From assembly GCF_030622045.1 (NCBI RefSeq), contig NZ_CP130886.1:3671557-3735556 (forward strand): a DNA stretch of 64,000 nucleotides, written 5' to 3'. Source of the stretch: Planctellipticum variicoloris (GTDB lineage Bacteria; Planctomycetota; Planctomycetia; Planctomycetales; Planctomycetaceae). The notes below the pieces were generated by a model. That model was not told the origin of the DNA. It was given only the letters and a program-made list of their open reading frames with translations, and ran no database searches. Shown here one piece after another: positions 1-10,490 of the stretch. The position numbers and the translations under genes are program-made. Positions within the stretch are counted from its first letter, which is position 1. Each line of letters starts with the position of its first letter.

Positions 1-351
1 GAGTTCCGTCAGGCGATCCTTGGCCATACCGCCGATCACGTTGGCGAACTCCGCAACGGTATCGCAGACCAGGCTGGTCACCTCGGTTTCATGGATCTCT
101 GTCATTTTGTAGACGAGCGCGATCGCGGTCCGCTGCGAAACGCTCAGGCAGATCGAACCGCGCGCCCGGCCGGACAATTGAATCAGCGCCGTGACCTGAT
201 GATACGGATGGTGCTCCCGGACCTGCTGGAGGTCCTTCCTCACTACCCGGTAACCGGCCATGCTGTTGAAGGTTTCGACAACCGCAGTGATCAGCGGATT
301 GACGACAGCAATCGTGAAGCTGGCCTTCTCGGAGATGTATGTGTCGGTCAT
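1..351 (-). CDS. cheX: CheX-type chemotaxis phosphatase, 3' end cut by window edge
   Basis: The reading frame begins with ATG at 351 and stays open for 117 codons to the window edge, so the C-terminus is missing. The segment with Glu101 and Asn104 (AEFANVIGG) fits the E-x2-N catalytic pattern of the CheC/CheX/FliY phosphatases, which dephosphorylate CheY-P in the cytoplasm. It is the last visible gene of a minus-strand chemotaxis operon, 93 bp after cheB. No cheY is visible; it could lie beyond the window edge. CheX is favoured over CheC because only one such motif is seen, but the missing part could hold another. Confidence 0.8.
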   Translation of the reverse strand, partial: MTDTYISEKASFTIAVVNPLITAVVETFNSMAGYRVVRKDLQQVREHHPYHQVTALIQLSGRARGSICLSVSQRTAIALVYKMTEIHETEVTSLVCDTVAEFANVIGGMAKDRLTEL

Positions 352-444
352 GTTGGTACTCGAGAGATCACCTGAAAAAGACTTACAAAGTCGCGATACT
401 TATGTTACGCAGTTGCGTTTCTGCATTAGAAACCTACCACCGAT

Positions 445-1530
<1,086 letters not shown>

Positions 1531-3078
1531 TTATTGAGCGAATCCAGCAGCGCCCGCTTTGCACAGGAACTGAATTTCCTCTTCGACGATCGCCGCAGAG
1601 GGGACATTCTGCAGCGTGCGGACGAACGCCTGGCCTGTATGTGGAAGGAACCGGACGTCCAGCGGCGATTCGCCGCCCACGCGTTCCGAGACGATGGGAA
1701 TCCCCAGCCCGTGGAGGCATGCACGGGCGAATTCGACATTCATATCCCCGATATCCACGTTCTTCGCCGTCGGAATCACATGCCCGCCGCCAAAGATCTT
1801 GGCGTGCAGGCGGTCGCGTCGTCCCCCCGCCTTCAGAACCTCGGTCACCAGTTTCTCGATGGCTTTCTCACCGTAGCGTGCGGAGTTCTCTGACTGGTTC
1901 GCGTCGCGTGGCAGCATGTAATGATTCATGCCGCCGACGCCGGCTTCGGGATCGAACAGACAGACGGCGACGCAGGATCCCAGGAGCGTCCCCAGTTCCA
2001 CCGGTTTTGCAGAGGCAGCAATCTCTCCGATGATAATTCGCTGCAGCCCGAGGCCGGCGGCTCTCAACGGTGCGGACGTTCGCCGCGACTGAAGCGCCTG
2101 CCCGGAACGTAAGGCGGAACGTATTGGCGATGGATTCGTTCGCGGCGACTGCAGTCGAGCGGCGGGAGTGTGAGGCGTTGTCACGGGAGCGGACAGTCCC
2201 GCTGCCTTCCGGGAGAACATTGTGTGGCCGAGCGAGGTCAGCAGGTTTGCTGCCCAATCGACGTTCTCGGAGTGACCGAGAAACAGTACGCCGTCGGGAG
2301 GCAGCAGATCGGCCATCTTGCTGACGATACGGATCTGCGTCTCGCGGTCGAAGTAGATCAGAACATTGCGGCAGAAGATCAGGTCGAACTTTGCGTGAAT
2401 GGGCCACGCGTCCGCGATAAGGTTGATCTGGCGGAAGGCAATCAACCGCCCAAGTTCAGGCCGGGCCTGGAAACGGTCATGAGAGCCGTCGCTGCTGGAC
2501 TCGAAGTACTTTCGACGGAGCTCCAGGGGAATGTCGACCAGTTGGCTGGAGGCGTACTCGCCGGCTTTGGCCTTCGCCAGGACCTCGGTATCGATATCGG
2601 ACGCCAGGATCCTCAGATCCCAGGAACTCGCTTTGGCGCCGAAATGCTGCAGGAGCGACATGGAAATCGTGTAGGGTTCTTCTCCGGTCGAACAACCGGC
2701 GCTCCAGATCCTCAGCCGCCGCGGTTGTCCTGCCAGAGACCGCTGCTCCGCCTGCGGCAGGACATGGTTGTTCAGATAATCGAAATGATGCGACTCGCGG
2801 AAGAAGTTGGTTTTGTTGGTGGTGATGCAGTTGATCATCGACTGGCACTCTGCGCTGCCGGTCCCTTCGCTCAACAGAAAGGCATAGTATTCCGCGAACG
2901 TCGGGATCTTCAGTTCGCGCAGTCGTTTGGCGAGTCGCGAGCAGACCAGCGCTTTCTTGGCGGAGCTCAGATTGATTCCGGTCAGTTCGTAGATCAGATC
3001 CCGGAAGGCTTGAAACTCTCGATCGGAAATGTCCGTCGGTACGCTGCTCTGTGTTGTGTACTCATCAGCGATCGACAT
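1531..3078 (-). CDS. cheR-cheD: CheR methyltransferase fused to CheD deamidase
   Basis: One uninterrupted 515-residue frame. Residues about 15-290 are CheR, the SAM-dependent receptor glutamate methyltransferase: N-terminal helical domain, SAM-binding motif SAGCSTGEEPYT at 126-137, and FCRNVLIYF at 235-243. After a Ser/Pro/Arg-rich linker (about 295-342), residues 345-505 are CheD, a receptor glutamine deamidase: TLLGSC with Cys369, then NHYMLP with His386, and FGGG near 429. The two activities are usually encoded separately. Fusion places the enzymes that create and methylate modification sites on the same receptor. It sits between the MCP gene and cheB in the operon. The ATG start fits the CheR family N-terminus. 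Confidence 0.94.
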   Translation of the reverse strand: MSIADEYTTQSSVPTDISDREFQAFRDLIYELTGINLSSAKKALVCSRLAKRLRELKIPTFAEYYAFLLSEGTGSAECQSMINCITTNKTNFFRESHHFDYLNNHVLPQAEQRSLAGQPRRLRIWSAGCSTGEEPYTISMSLLQHFGAKASSWDLRILASDIDTEVLAKAKAGEYASSQLVDIPLELRRKYFESSSDGSHDRFQARPELGRLIAFRQINLIADAWPIHAKFDLIFCRNVLIYFDRETQIRIVSKMADLLPPDGVLFLGHSENVDWAANLLTSLGHTMFSRKAAGLSAPVTTPHTPAARLQSPRTNPSPIRSALRSGQALQSRRTSAPLRAAGLGLQRIIIGEIAASAKPVELGTLLGSCVAVCLFDPEAGVGGMNHYMLPRDANQSENSARYGEKAIEKLVTEVLKAGGRRDRLHAKIFGGGHVIPTAKNVDIGDMNVEFARACLHGLGIPIVSERVGGESPLDVRFLPHTGQAFVRTLQNVPSAAIVEEEIQFLCKAGAAGFAQ

Positions 3079-3182
3079 AGTGACTTCCCAGGCCTGCCAT
3101 GAAACAAGTTAACGAGATAGCCGACCATCGTCCGCCGCCGGGGCCGGTATTGCCGACCCCGGCAGAAGGACTGCTCACTTCG

Positions 3183-4976
3183 TTAGAACTCTTCGAAAGC
3201 ACTGTTCACGGAGGCCCCGACCAGGTCGAGTTCGTGCGTCAGTTGTTCGTCGGTCACCTTCCGGAATTCCGACGGCTCCGGACGGAAGGCTTTCGCAGCC
3301 GAGGCGCGCTTCGGTGCAGCCGCAGGCTTGCGAGCGGCTGGACGAGCGGCAAAGGTCACCGGCGCCTTCGCGGCCGGCTCGTTGCCGAGCACGAACCGGG
3401 CGACCAACTGCTGAAGCTCCTGGGCCTGGCCGGCCAGCGATTCGGCCGTCCCGGAAAGTTCTTCGGTCTGTGAGGCGTTGCCCTGGGTCACCTGGTCCAT
3501 CTGGGCGACGGCCCGGCTGACCTGGTCGATGCCCGTGGACTGCTCGCGGGAGGCGGCGGCGATCTCGGCGACGATGTCGGTGACTCGCTTGACCGAGGTC
3601 ACGATTTCCTGGAGAGTCTGGCCGGACTGATTCACAAGCTCCGTTCCTGTCTCGACCTTGCGGACCGAGTCCTGAATCAGCCCCTTGATTTCCTTGGCCG
3701 CAGCCGCACTGCGTTGAGCGAGATTGCGGACTTCCCCGGCGACGACGGCGAAGCCGCGTCCCTGTTCGCCGGCCCGGGCGGCTTCCACCGCGGCGTTGAG
3801 GGCCAGGAGGTTGGTCTGGAAGGCGATTTCGTCGATGGCGGTAATGATGTCTGCGATCTTCTTGGAAGCTTTGTTGATTTCGTTCATGCCTTCGACGGCG
3901 TTGTGGACGACCTGGCCCCCCTTTTCGGCGACTTCGCGGCTACGACAGGCGAGTTGGTTGGCCTGCTGCGCGTTGTCGGCGTTCTGCTTGACGGTCGAAG
4001 TAATCTCTTCGAGGCTCGAAGCGGTTTCCTCGAGGCTGGAGGCCTGCTCCTGAGCCCCCGAGCTGATTTCTTCCGAAGCGGCCGACAACTGCGGAGCCGC
4101 GGTGGCCAGGGCATCGGCGACCCGGCGAACATCGGTCAGAGCGTTCCGCATGCCGCCGACGGCGCTGTTGAGCGCCGCGGCCATCTGGCCGATTTCGTCC
4201 TTCGTGCCCACATCCAGCGACTTCGTGAAGTCGCCGGCGGCGACAGCGTTGAGGATCTCCACAGTGGCGATGAGCGGGCGGGAGATGATGCGGGCAATCA
4301 TCACGCCAAGCAACAGGCTCAGTGCGATTGCAGTTACGGTTCCGGCTGAGAGCGTCCAGAAGCCCGCGGTCGCGGTCGCCTGTCCGTCGTTGTTCATATC
4401 ACCGGCGACGTCGGTAATGGTCGCCACCAGCTCGCGGAGTGCCGCCAGCGCCTTGTCAAGCGCGGGGCCGGACTTCGTCAGCGACAGTTCTCTGGCGCGA
4501 TTCTGCAAAGTGACGCGTTCTTCGTCAGTATTGGCGCCCCACGCCTGGCGGCTGGTGTTGCCGACTTCGCCCGCCGCCGCGAAATACTCCTTGAGGGCAG
4601 CTCGGAACGCATCCAGATCCTTCGATTCGTTGCGGCCGGCGCGGGACACTCGGAGAGTTGTCGCGGCGTAAGCTTCCATGCTTTCGGACAAAGTTTTGGC
4701 ACATTCCATCTGTTCGCGAAGCGCACGATCATGTTCCGCTTCGTCCTTGGCCCCGCTGGCGATGACGCCGAGATTGCGGTACTGGGCCAGCGCGGCGCCG
4801 GCTTTAGCGACGTCTGTTGCGGCGACCGTGTAGTCCGCATAGACGATTCGCAGATTCTCCCTGAGCGAGCTGAGAGAATGAATACCCAGACTGCCCATCG
4901 TTCCGGTGATGACACATACGATGGCGAAGCTGACCATCAGCTTGCTCTGCGTTTTCAGATTGCGGAACCAGTTCAT
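3183..4976 (-). CDS. Methyl-accepting chemotaxis protein
   Basis: A 597-residue transmembrane chemoreceptor. The first membrane helix is at about residues 8-28. A four-helix-bundle-like periplasmic domain rich in Ala and Glu follows, then the second membrane helix (about 200-225), a HAMP domain, and a cytoplasmic methyl-accepting signalling hairpin with the conserved tip [20 protein letters not shown]. The C-terminus (ending SAFEEF) has no NWETF-type tether for CheR/CheB. ATG at 4976 (MNWFRNL) is preferred to a TTG 13 codons upstream because an AAGGG-like ribosome binding site precedes it and the protein then begins just before the membrane helix. It is the only receptor in this operon and its ligand cannot be inferred. 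Confidence 0.93.
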   Translation of the reverse strand: MNWFRNLKTQSKLMVSFAIVCVITGTMGSLGIHSLSSLRENLRIVYADYTVAATDVAKAGAALAQYRNLGVIASGAKDEAEHDRALREQMECAKTLSESMEAYAATTLRVSRAGRNESKDLDAFRAALKEYFAAAGEVGNTSRQAWGANTDEERVTLQNRARELSLTKSGPALDKALAALRELVATITDVAGDMNNDGQATATAGFWTLSAGTVTAIALSLLLGVMIARIISRPLIATVEILNAVAAGDFTKSLDVGTKDEIGQMAAALNSAVGGMRNALTDVRRVADALATAAPQLSAASEEISSGAQEQASSLEETASSLEEITSTVKQNADNAQQANQLACRSREVAEKGGQVVHNAVEGMNEINKASKKIADIITAIDEIAFQTNLLALNAAVEAARAGEQGRGFAVVAGEVRNLAQRSAAAAKEIKGLIQDSVRKVETGTELVNQSGQTLQEIVTSVKRVTDIVAEIAAASREQSTGIDQVSRAVAQMDQVTQGNASQTEELSGTAESLAGQAQELQQLVARFVLGNEPAAKAPVTFAARPAARKPAAAPKRASAAKAFRPEPSEFRKVTDEQLTHELDLVGASVNSAFEEF

Positions 4977-5079
4977 TGCGCGGCCCTTTGTTGTGGATTT
5001 CTCAAGGAAGGACAAACATGCTGAAGGCGAAGCGTGCGTGCGAAGCTCACCTGAGGAACGTCCGGAATTGATTGGCGAA

Positions 5080-5586
5080 TCAGGCTGCCAGCGTCTCGGC
5101 TGCCGGCAGTTCGGCTTTCGTGAGCAGCTTGTCGATGTTGAGCAGCGTCACCAGGCGTTCTTCCACCTTGGCCAGCCCGGTGATGAAAGACGTATCCAGC
5201 CCGCCGGCCAGTTCGGGCGTCGGTTCGACGTCCTGCATGGAGAAATTCAGGACGTCCGAAACCGTGTCGACGACCAGGCCGGCGACCTGCTTGCCGACGT
5301 TGACCACGATGATGACGGTTAAGTTGTCGGCCTCCACCGATGCCATGGAGAACCGCCGACGGAGATCGATCACCGGGACGACCGTTCCCCGCAGATTCAT
5401 CACGCCCTTGACGTGAGCCGGGGCGTTGGGGATCGGCGTGATCTTGGACATCCCCTTGATTTCCTGGACCTTCAGGATGTCGATGGCGTACTCTTCCTCG
5501 TGCAATGTGAACGTCAGAAACTGACGGGGCTCTCCGTCCTGCCCCGACGTCGTGGGACTCGGCGAATCGTTACTCACAGATGACAC
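5080..5586 (-). CDS. cheW: Chemotaxis coupling protein CheW
   Basis: A 168-residue single-domain CheW protein. The conserved features are [14 protein letters not shown] near the N-terminus, the [23 protein letters not shown] segment in two parts around residues 53-75, and VDTVSDVL around 106-113. CheW is the cytoplasmic adaptor that joins chemoreceptor tips to the P5 domain of CheA. The gene lies between cheA (about 70 bp upstream) and the MCP gene on the same strand. Both termini have short non-conserved tails, Ser/Pro-rich at the front and Ala-rich at the back. Nothing unusual was seen. Confidence 0.96.
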   Translation of the reverse strand: MSSVSNDSPSPTTSGQDGEPRQFLTFTLHEEEYAIDILKVQEIKGMSKITPIPNAPAHVKGVMNLRGTVVPVIDLRRRFSMASVEADNLTVIIVVNVGKQVAGLVVDTVSDVLNFSMQDVEPTPELAGGLDTSFITGLAKVEERLVTLLNIDKLLTKAELPAAETLAA

Positions 5587-5654
5587 CTCACTGAACGAAA
5601 GTGAAACAGGACATCAGCTCGTTCGGGCCGGAGCTGCACCGGCAGAGTTCAAAT

Positions 5655-7532
5655 TCAGGAGAGAACGCCGTCGGCCGTCGCCAGGGACGTCTGCGCTTCG
5701 ATATGGGCGAGGTCCGACGGACAGTCGTCGGCGTCGCGGAATGTCGCAGTCGAGTTGAAGGTCAGGCGCGACAGTCGATCGACGCCGCCGATATCGATGA
5801 TCAGAGCGACGCGTCCATCCCCCAGGATTGTGGCGCCGCAGATTCCGTCGACTTTTTCGTAGTGTTCCTCGACGCTCTTCATCACGACCTGCAACTGCCC
5901 CAGCAACTCGTCCACCAGCAGACCGACCTTGCGGCCCTGATTCTCGACAATGACCACCAGGCCTTCGGACGGGTTGGTGACGCCGCCGTTGATTCCGAAG
6001 GTTTGATTCAGTCGCAGCAGAGGGACGCTTTCGCCACGTACGACGAGCAGCTCACCTCCGCCGAGCACGCTCCTGAGTTCACCGAGTTTCGGCCGGAAGG
6101 ATTCGACGACCGACAGGAGGGGCAGAATGTAGACTTCGCCGTCGATGCTGACGGACAGGCCATCCAGAATGGCCATGGTCAACGGCAGCTTGATGCGGAA
6201 CCGCGTGCCGCGGCCGGCTTCGCTCTTGATGCTGACCGAGCCGTTGAGCGATTCGATATTGCGCTTGACCACATCCATGCCGACGCCGCGGCCTGAGACG
6301 TCGCTGACGGCGGATGCGGTCGAGAAGCCCGGCCGGAAGATCAGCGACTGCGACTCTTCTTCGGTCAGCGTCTCATTGGGTCCGATCAGCCCGAGCGAGA
6401 GCGCTTTGTTGCGGATTTTGATTGCATCGAGTCCCCTCCCGTTCTCCGCCACGTCGATAATGACGTTGCCTCCTTCGTGAAACGCCACGAGCCGCAGGGT
6501 CCCTTCTTCCGGCTTACCGCTCGCGAGACGTTCTTCGGGGCTCTCAATACCGTGGTCGATCGCGTTGCGGATCAGGTGCGTCAGAGGATCGCTGATCTGT
6601 TCGATGACCTGCTTGTCCAGCTCAGTCTCTTCGCCGACGATCTCCAGCTCCACCTTCTTTCCCAGGCTCGAAGACAGGTCCCGGACCACGCGGGGAAAGC
6701 GACGGAAGATCGTGCCGACTGGAAGCATCCGCACCGACATCACCCGTTCCTGCACCTCCCGCGTACTGCGCTCCATCGCCGCCATTGCTTCCTCCAGCAT
6801 CGGCGCGATCTCGATCGGCAGGTCGCGAATGGCCTGGTTGACCATCGACTGAGCAATCGCCAGCTCGCCGACCAGATTGATCAATTCGTCGACCTTGTCG
6901 ATTGAGACGCGAATCGACGAAGCCTCCGTGTGGGCGGCTCCCCCGCTCTTCGCGGCAGACTTCTTCTGAGCGGATTCGCTGGCGGTGGGCCTGGGTGGCT
7001 CGGGCGTCTGCTCGCAAACTGTGGCGGAAGCGTCATGCACTTCGTCCCGGTCCGCCGGAACTTCCACGACCGATTTGCCAGACTTTGCCGTTGCCTCGGC
7101 GCAGTATCCCGCGGCATCGAAAGTCTCTGGAGCCGCATCGGCTCCATTGGCCTCGAGAACCTGATGGAGCTGTTCGGTAACAGTTGCCAGCTCCGTCGAC
7201 GGCTCTCCTTCCCCTTTGGCCGCCCGCAGCAGCGAACCAAGAACGTCGGTCGCGTGCAGCAGTACGCTCACATACTCGGGGAGCACGGCAATCGTCTTCG
7301 CCCGCATGCGATCCAGCAGGCTTTCCAGAACATGGGTCAGGTTGGCGATCTCGTTGAGCGACAACATCAGACTGTTGCCCTTGATCGTGTGGGCGCCGCG
7401 AAAGATCCCGTCCACAAGTTCAATGTTCTGCGGGTCCGCTTCGAGGCCGAGCAGGCCCTGCTCCATCATGGCCAGATGCTCGCGGGCATCTTCGAAGAAT
7501 GCCTCCATAAACTCGGACATATCGCAATTCAT
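5655..7532 (-). CDS. cheA: Chemotaxis histidine kinase CheA
   Basis: A 625-residue kinase when started at the ATG at 7532; other starts exist at 7592, 7553 and 7520. The P1 domain has the H-box GAHTIKGN with phospho-acceptor His48. A variable Glu/Ala/Pro-rich region of about 100 residues follows instead of a recognisable P2. P3 is the dimerisation region (VDELINLVGELAIAQ). P4 is the ATPase domain, with N-box HLIRNAIDHGIE and G2 GRGVGMDVVK. P5 is the CheW-like domain in the last 150 residues. The G1 box reads ENGRG (Glu363) where the family normally has D-x-G-x-G. It is the first gene of the operon; a transposase remnant lies immediately upstream. Confidence 0.95.
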   Translation of the reverse strand: MNCDMSEFMEAFFEDAREHLAMMEQGLLGLEADPQNIELVDGIFRGAHTIKGNSLMLSLNEIANLTHVLESLLDRMRAKTIAVLPEYVSVLLHATDVLGSLLRAAKGEGEPSTELATVTEQLHQVLEANGADAAPETFDAAGYCAEATAKSGKSVVEVPADRDEVHDASATVCEQTPEPPRPTASESAQKKSAAKSGGAAHTEASSIRVSIDKVDELINLVGELAIAQSMVNQAIRDLPIEIAPMLEEAMAAMERSTREVQERVMSVRMLPVGTIFRRFPRVVRDLSSSLGKKVELEIVGEETELDKQVIEQISDPLTHLIRNAIDHGIESPEERLASGKPEEGTLRLVAFHEGGNVIIDVAENGRGLDAIKIRNKALSLGLIGPNETLTEEESQSLIFRPGFSTASAVSDVSGRGVGMDVVKRNIESLNGSVSIKSEAGRGTRFRIKLPLTMAILDGLSVSIDGEVYILPLLSVVESFRPKLGELRSVLGGGELLVVRGESVPLLRLNQTFGINGGVTNPSEGLVVIVENQGRKVGLLVDELLGQLQVVMKSVEEHYEKVDGICGATILGDGRVALIIDIGGVDRLSRLTFNSTATFRDADDCPSDLAHIEAQTSLATADGVLS

Positions 7533-7639
7533 TGGATTGACCCCGCACGTCATTGACTTGCCTGTCGTGTTATGCAGGCAACCGTATGGCACGTTTTTTC
7601 AACGCGTGTCGCTTTCGGGAAACAGTCACCGCTTTGCGC

Positions 7640-8425
7640 CTTTTGTATCCTCCACGGCGCGCAGGCATGCGAACCTCGCGCTAACGCCCCCAAGGTCATT
7701 GCGCGAATTGTCACTCATGCCATGGTCGGCCCGGCAAAGACCCGCTCGGCTCTGCTGGCGCCAACTGGTAGTGCGTCCGTGAGCCTGAGTCCGTTCCACG
7801 TGACGGCGGACGGGCGCGTCCGCAAAGTCTTTCTCCAGGTGCTCGAAGACTGTGCCTGCACCTCCCGATGCAGCGTCTCCTGATTTCCTCTTCAGCGCCG
7901 GCGAGTCGGCCGCTTCGCCAGCAACGATCTGCACCGCGATCTCATTCAGGCGGCCGGCGGCTTCGACCGTAGCGAACGATCCTCGCACGTCGAGTCGTTC
8001 GAGGGGTTCGGGGATCGCCGCGATTTCATTGGGTCCCTCGGCCATTGCAAGGTGTCCCAGGCTGGTCCAGCTCCGCACCGACCAGTCACTCATGTGGAAC
8101 AGCGGGCCGAGCTTCCGCTGGCGGTCGTGCGAGCGTTGCAGCGCTTTGCCTTGAGCGGCGATCCGCTGTTGAGATCATTGCTGAATCGTGGCGGGTTTGA
8201 TCGTCGCCAGCAGCCGGCCAAAGGTCTCTTGCGGTTGGACGCTTCCAGGGAGTTCGAGGGACGGCTTCAACCACCCTTCGTGCGCCTTCGCCCATTTCAC
8301 GATCCCCTGGAGGCTGCCGGCTCAGGCGATGACGACGACGCCGCTCATAAGGATCAGCTCGCCGAGCAGGTGCAGGCAGTTGACGGTGCTGCGTGCCGCT
8401 TCGAGATCTCGGAATCAGCCGACAC
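7640..8425 (-). pseudogene. Degenerate ISAs1-family (H-repeat-like) transposase
   Basis: Reading three frames on the minus strand recovers successive pieces of an ISAs1-type transposase. Around 8400-8160 are RSTVNCLHLLGELILMSG, GIVKWAKAHEGWLK and LPGSVQPQETFGRLLATIKPA, broken by in-frame stops. From about 8150 to 7790 come GKALQRSHDRQRKLGPL, NEIAAIPEPLERLDVRG, VEAAGRLNEIAVQIV and AHGR, then HYQLAPAE in another frame. The order and spacing match the family: N-terminal associated domain, DGKTLRRS-like motif, NEI.AIP motif, HGR motif. No intact frame, inverted repeats or C-terminal DDE end were found. It lies directly upstream of cheA. Ends are approximate. Confidence 0.78.
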
Positions 8426-8595
8426 GTGAGGCTACGTCATCAGTTTCGAGTTGAAACTTCTGGTGCACTCCGTGCGAAGCCATGTACGCGGAGCGATACA
8501 GGCACGACGTCTGTTAAAGGCCGGTTTGCAGCGCCGGCGTAGATCACGCCGAGAGAGCGCCAGCCACGGAAGAGCGACGGCGCAGCGCAAAGGGC

Positions 8596-9648
8596 TCAAT
8601 TCAATCGCAAGCTGGATGACCTGGCTGCGGCGATTCGATGCAACTGCTCTCGCCGATACTCCGTCGGATTGACTCCGGTCCAGCGTCGGAACGCACGGAG
8701 GAAGGCCGACTTGCAGGAATAACCCAGTTCGTCGCTGATTTCTTCCATCGTCATGCTGGTCGACAGCAACCGCGTCTTTGCCTGTCGGATGCGGCAATCG
8801 TCGATGAGCTGCCGATAGGAGAGCCGTTCATCCTCCAGACGCAGTTGCAACGTGCGCGGACTGACGGAAATGGCCTCGGCCGCCTGTGCACAGGTCAGCC
8901 ATTGCTTCGGTTGATAGGCGTCGATCACCCAGCGGACGATCCCGGAGAACGATTCCGGGCGCTGCAGCGAAATCAAATTATGAACTCGCGTCGGTCCGAG
9001 ACCCCGATTCCCGCCGCCTTCCGCCGCCAGGATCGGCAGCGAAAGCATGCTTCGGGGAATCGAGAAGCCGTTGACCCCTTGGTTAAAGCGCAGGTTGTGC
9101 CACCCCAGAGGTTCGAGTTGCTGCGGGAGCGTCCCGATCGACGAGCCGCATATCAGAGCTTCGTGAGGCGTAAACGCAGGATCGGCGAGTCGAACCATGC
9201 GCCGCAACCAGACCAGCTTGGTCAGATCGCAGAACACGTTGGTGTGCGGCAGCAAGTGTGGCTTGAAGCGAGTTCGCAATTGCAGTTCGTCACCCAGCGA
9301 TTCGATCCAGAATTCCCCGTTCGGGGCATCGTAAGCCAGGAGCCGGCGCAGGTTTTCCAGCAGCGTGCCTAGATTCGGCGACTGCAGAAGTTCGCTGACG
9401 ATCAGCAGGTTATCGAGACTGGTTTCTTCCAACGCTTGCGCAACCAGCGCAAAGTTTCCCATACGGAGACTCAACGACTGTTTGAACTCCCACAGCCGAT
9501 AGGAAGAGATCGGCAGGTAGTCGGATTCCAGCACAGCTTCCGGCAGCCCGACGCGGCGTAATTCGGGCTCGACCGGATGCCCCAGTTTCCGAAGGTGCTC
9601 AATCAGAGGTCGCAGACGGATGGAATATGCAGCAGCAATCGAAGTCAT
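8596..9648 (-). CDS. AraC family transcriptional regulator with AraC-ligand-binding-type N-terminal domain
   Basis: A 350-residue regulator. The first 230 residues resemble the PF12625-type N-terminal domain found in OruR/ArgR-like AraC proteins. The C-terminal 100 residues form the double helix-turn-helix: AEAISVSPRTLQLRLEDE for the first HTH, and MTMEEISDELGYSCKSAFLRAF then RRWTGVNPTEYR for the second. ATG at 9648 (MTSIAAAYS) is preferred over an upstream start at 9705 because the family domain begins there. A perfect CACAATTG/CAATTGTG inverted repeat lies 57-79 bp upstream and could be its own operator. The target genes and effector are unknown. Confidence 0.9.
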   Translation of the reverse strand: MTSIAAAYSIRLRPLIEHLRKLGHPVEPELRRVGLPEAVLESDYLPISSYRLWEFKQSLSLRMGNFALVAQALEETSLDNLLIVSELLQSPNLGTLLENLRRLLAYDAPNGEFWIESLGDELQLRTRFKPHLLPHTNVFCDLTKLVWLRRMVRLADPAFTPHEALICGSSIGTLPQQLEPLGWHNLRFNQGVNGFSIPRSMLSLPILAAEGGGNRGLGPTRVHNLISLQRPESFSGIVRWVIDAYQPKQWLTCAQAAEAISVSPRTLQLRLEDERLSYRQLIDDCRIRQAKTRLLSTSMTMEEISDELGYSCKSAFLRAFRRWTGVNPTEYRREQLHRIAAARSSSLRLN

Positions 9649-9704
9649 GGCGGGCAAATCTGGCAGGAGTGCTTTCTGCAATTTAGAAGACCCGGCGACA
9701 ATCA

Positions 9705-9727
9705 CACAATTGACGGTCGCAATTGTG
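9705..9727. promoter_or_regulatory. Inverted repeat upstream of the araC-like gene
   Basis: CACAATTG and CAATTGTG form a perfect 8-bp inverted repeat around a 7-bp spacer, placed 57-79 bp before the regulator's ATG at 9648. The symmetry suggests binding of a dimeric regulator, possibly autoregulation. No -10/-35 pair was assigned with confidence. Confidence 0.4.
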
Positions 9728-10490
9728 ACATCTATCGGCGAAGTAACGGCCAGAAAGCATTCGGAACTTTAACTTTCGAATTCCTGGTGCTGCAAGCGTC
9801 CCACTGAAAGTGAATATCGCTTAGCGGAAACCCGCCGCCGTTCTGCGGTCCGTCCCGTCTCAACGGCGATTCCTCAATGCCGACGCGACGCTGCCGACGA
9901 CTAGATTGTCCACTATCCCTTCAGCTTGCAAGGGTTACAAGAAAAGGCATCGTTTTCGATCGTTTCCGGTCTCATCCGATGTCTTGGGGAGCCGGATCCG
10001 TACACTGCACCATCGCTCGCGGCCAATTTTTTCGCATGCCAGGCGAAAGTGACGCTCGCACGGCAATAAACCTCATCCAAATGCCGGGATGATTCACTAA
10101 CAGCGGCGGTCCCACGACAGCAGGCGTGGCGCTGGCTCGGCGAACTCTCCCAGGCATCGCCGGCAAAGGTACTTCGGGGCGTTTCTTGAGCACGTCATGG
10201 GCAATGGATCCCAGATCGTCAGAAGCGGGAAACATTCACAGAAGTTGCGTGGGCGGAATCCAAGTCATCAAAGGCATGTCCCACGGGACGTCGGCTCATC
10301 AGGCTCCCGTTTGATCAGATCGACATTTTGCGCAAACCGCCGACACAAATGCCGATTTCTTCTTAGTCGCCGTCAACGTGCCCGAGATTACATTCGCAAG
10401 ACGCGTCGAACTGACTGCGTCCGGCAGTATACGTCGTGCGAGAGCGTCGGCGCCTGCACCTTCCTGCAACTCCTGCCCGTGACCACTGCC
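9728..10490. other. Long intergenic region with no recognisable gene
   Basis: About 760 bp between the AraC-type gene and the hybrid kinase. Several short open frames occur on both strands, but none has a family resemblance, a convincing ribosome binding site or a plausible protein composition. The frame upstream of the kinase start at 10491 is open but Arg/Ser-rich and unlike a protein domain. I see no clear promoter, terminator or RNA gene here. Confidence 0.5.

Noticed and set aside
9972-10235. 87-codon minus-strand frame in the gap before the hybrid kinase
   Set aside because: No ribosome binding site, no motif, and composition resembling random GC-rich sequence.
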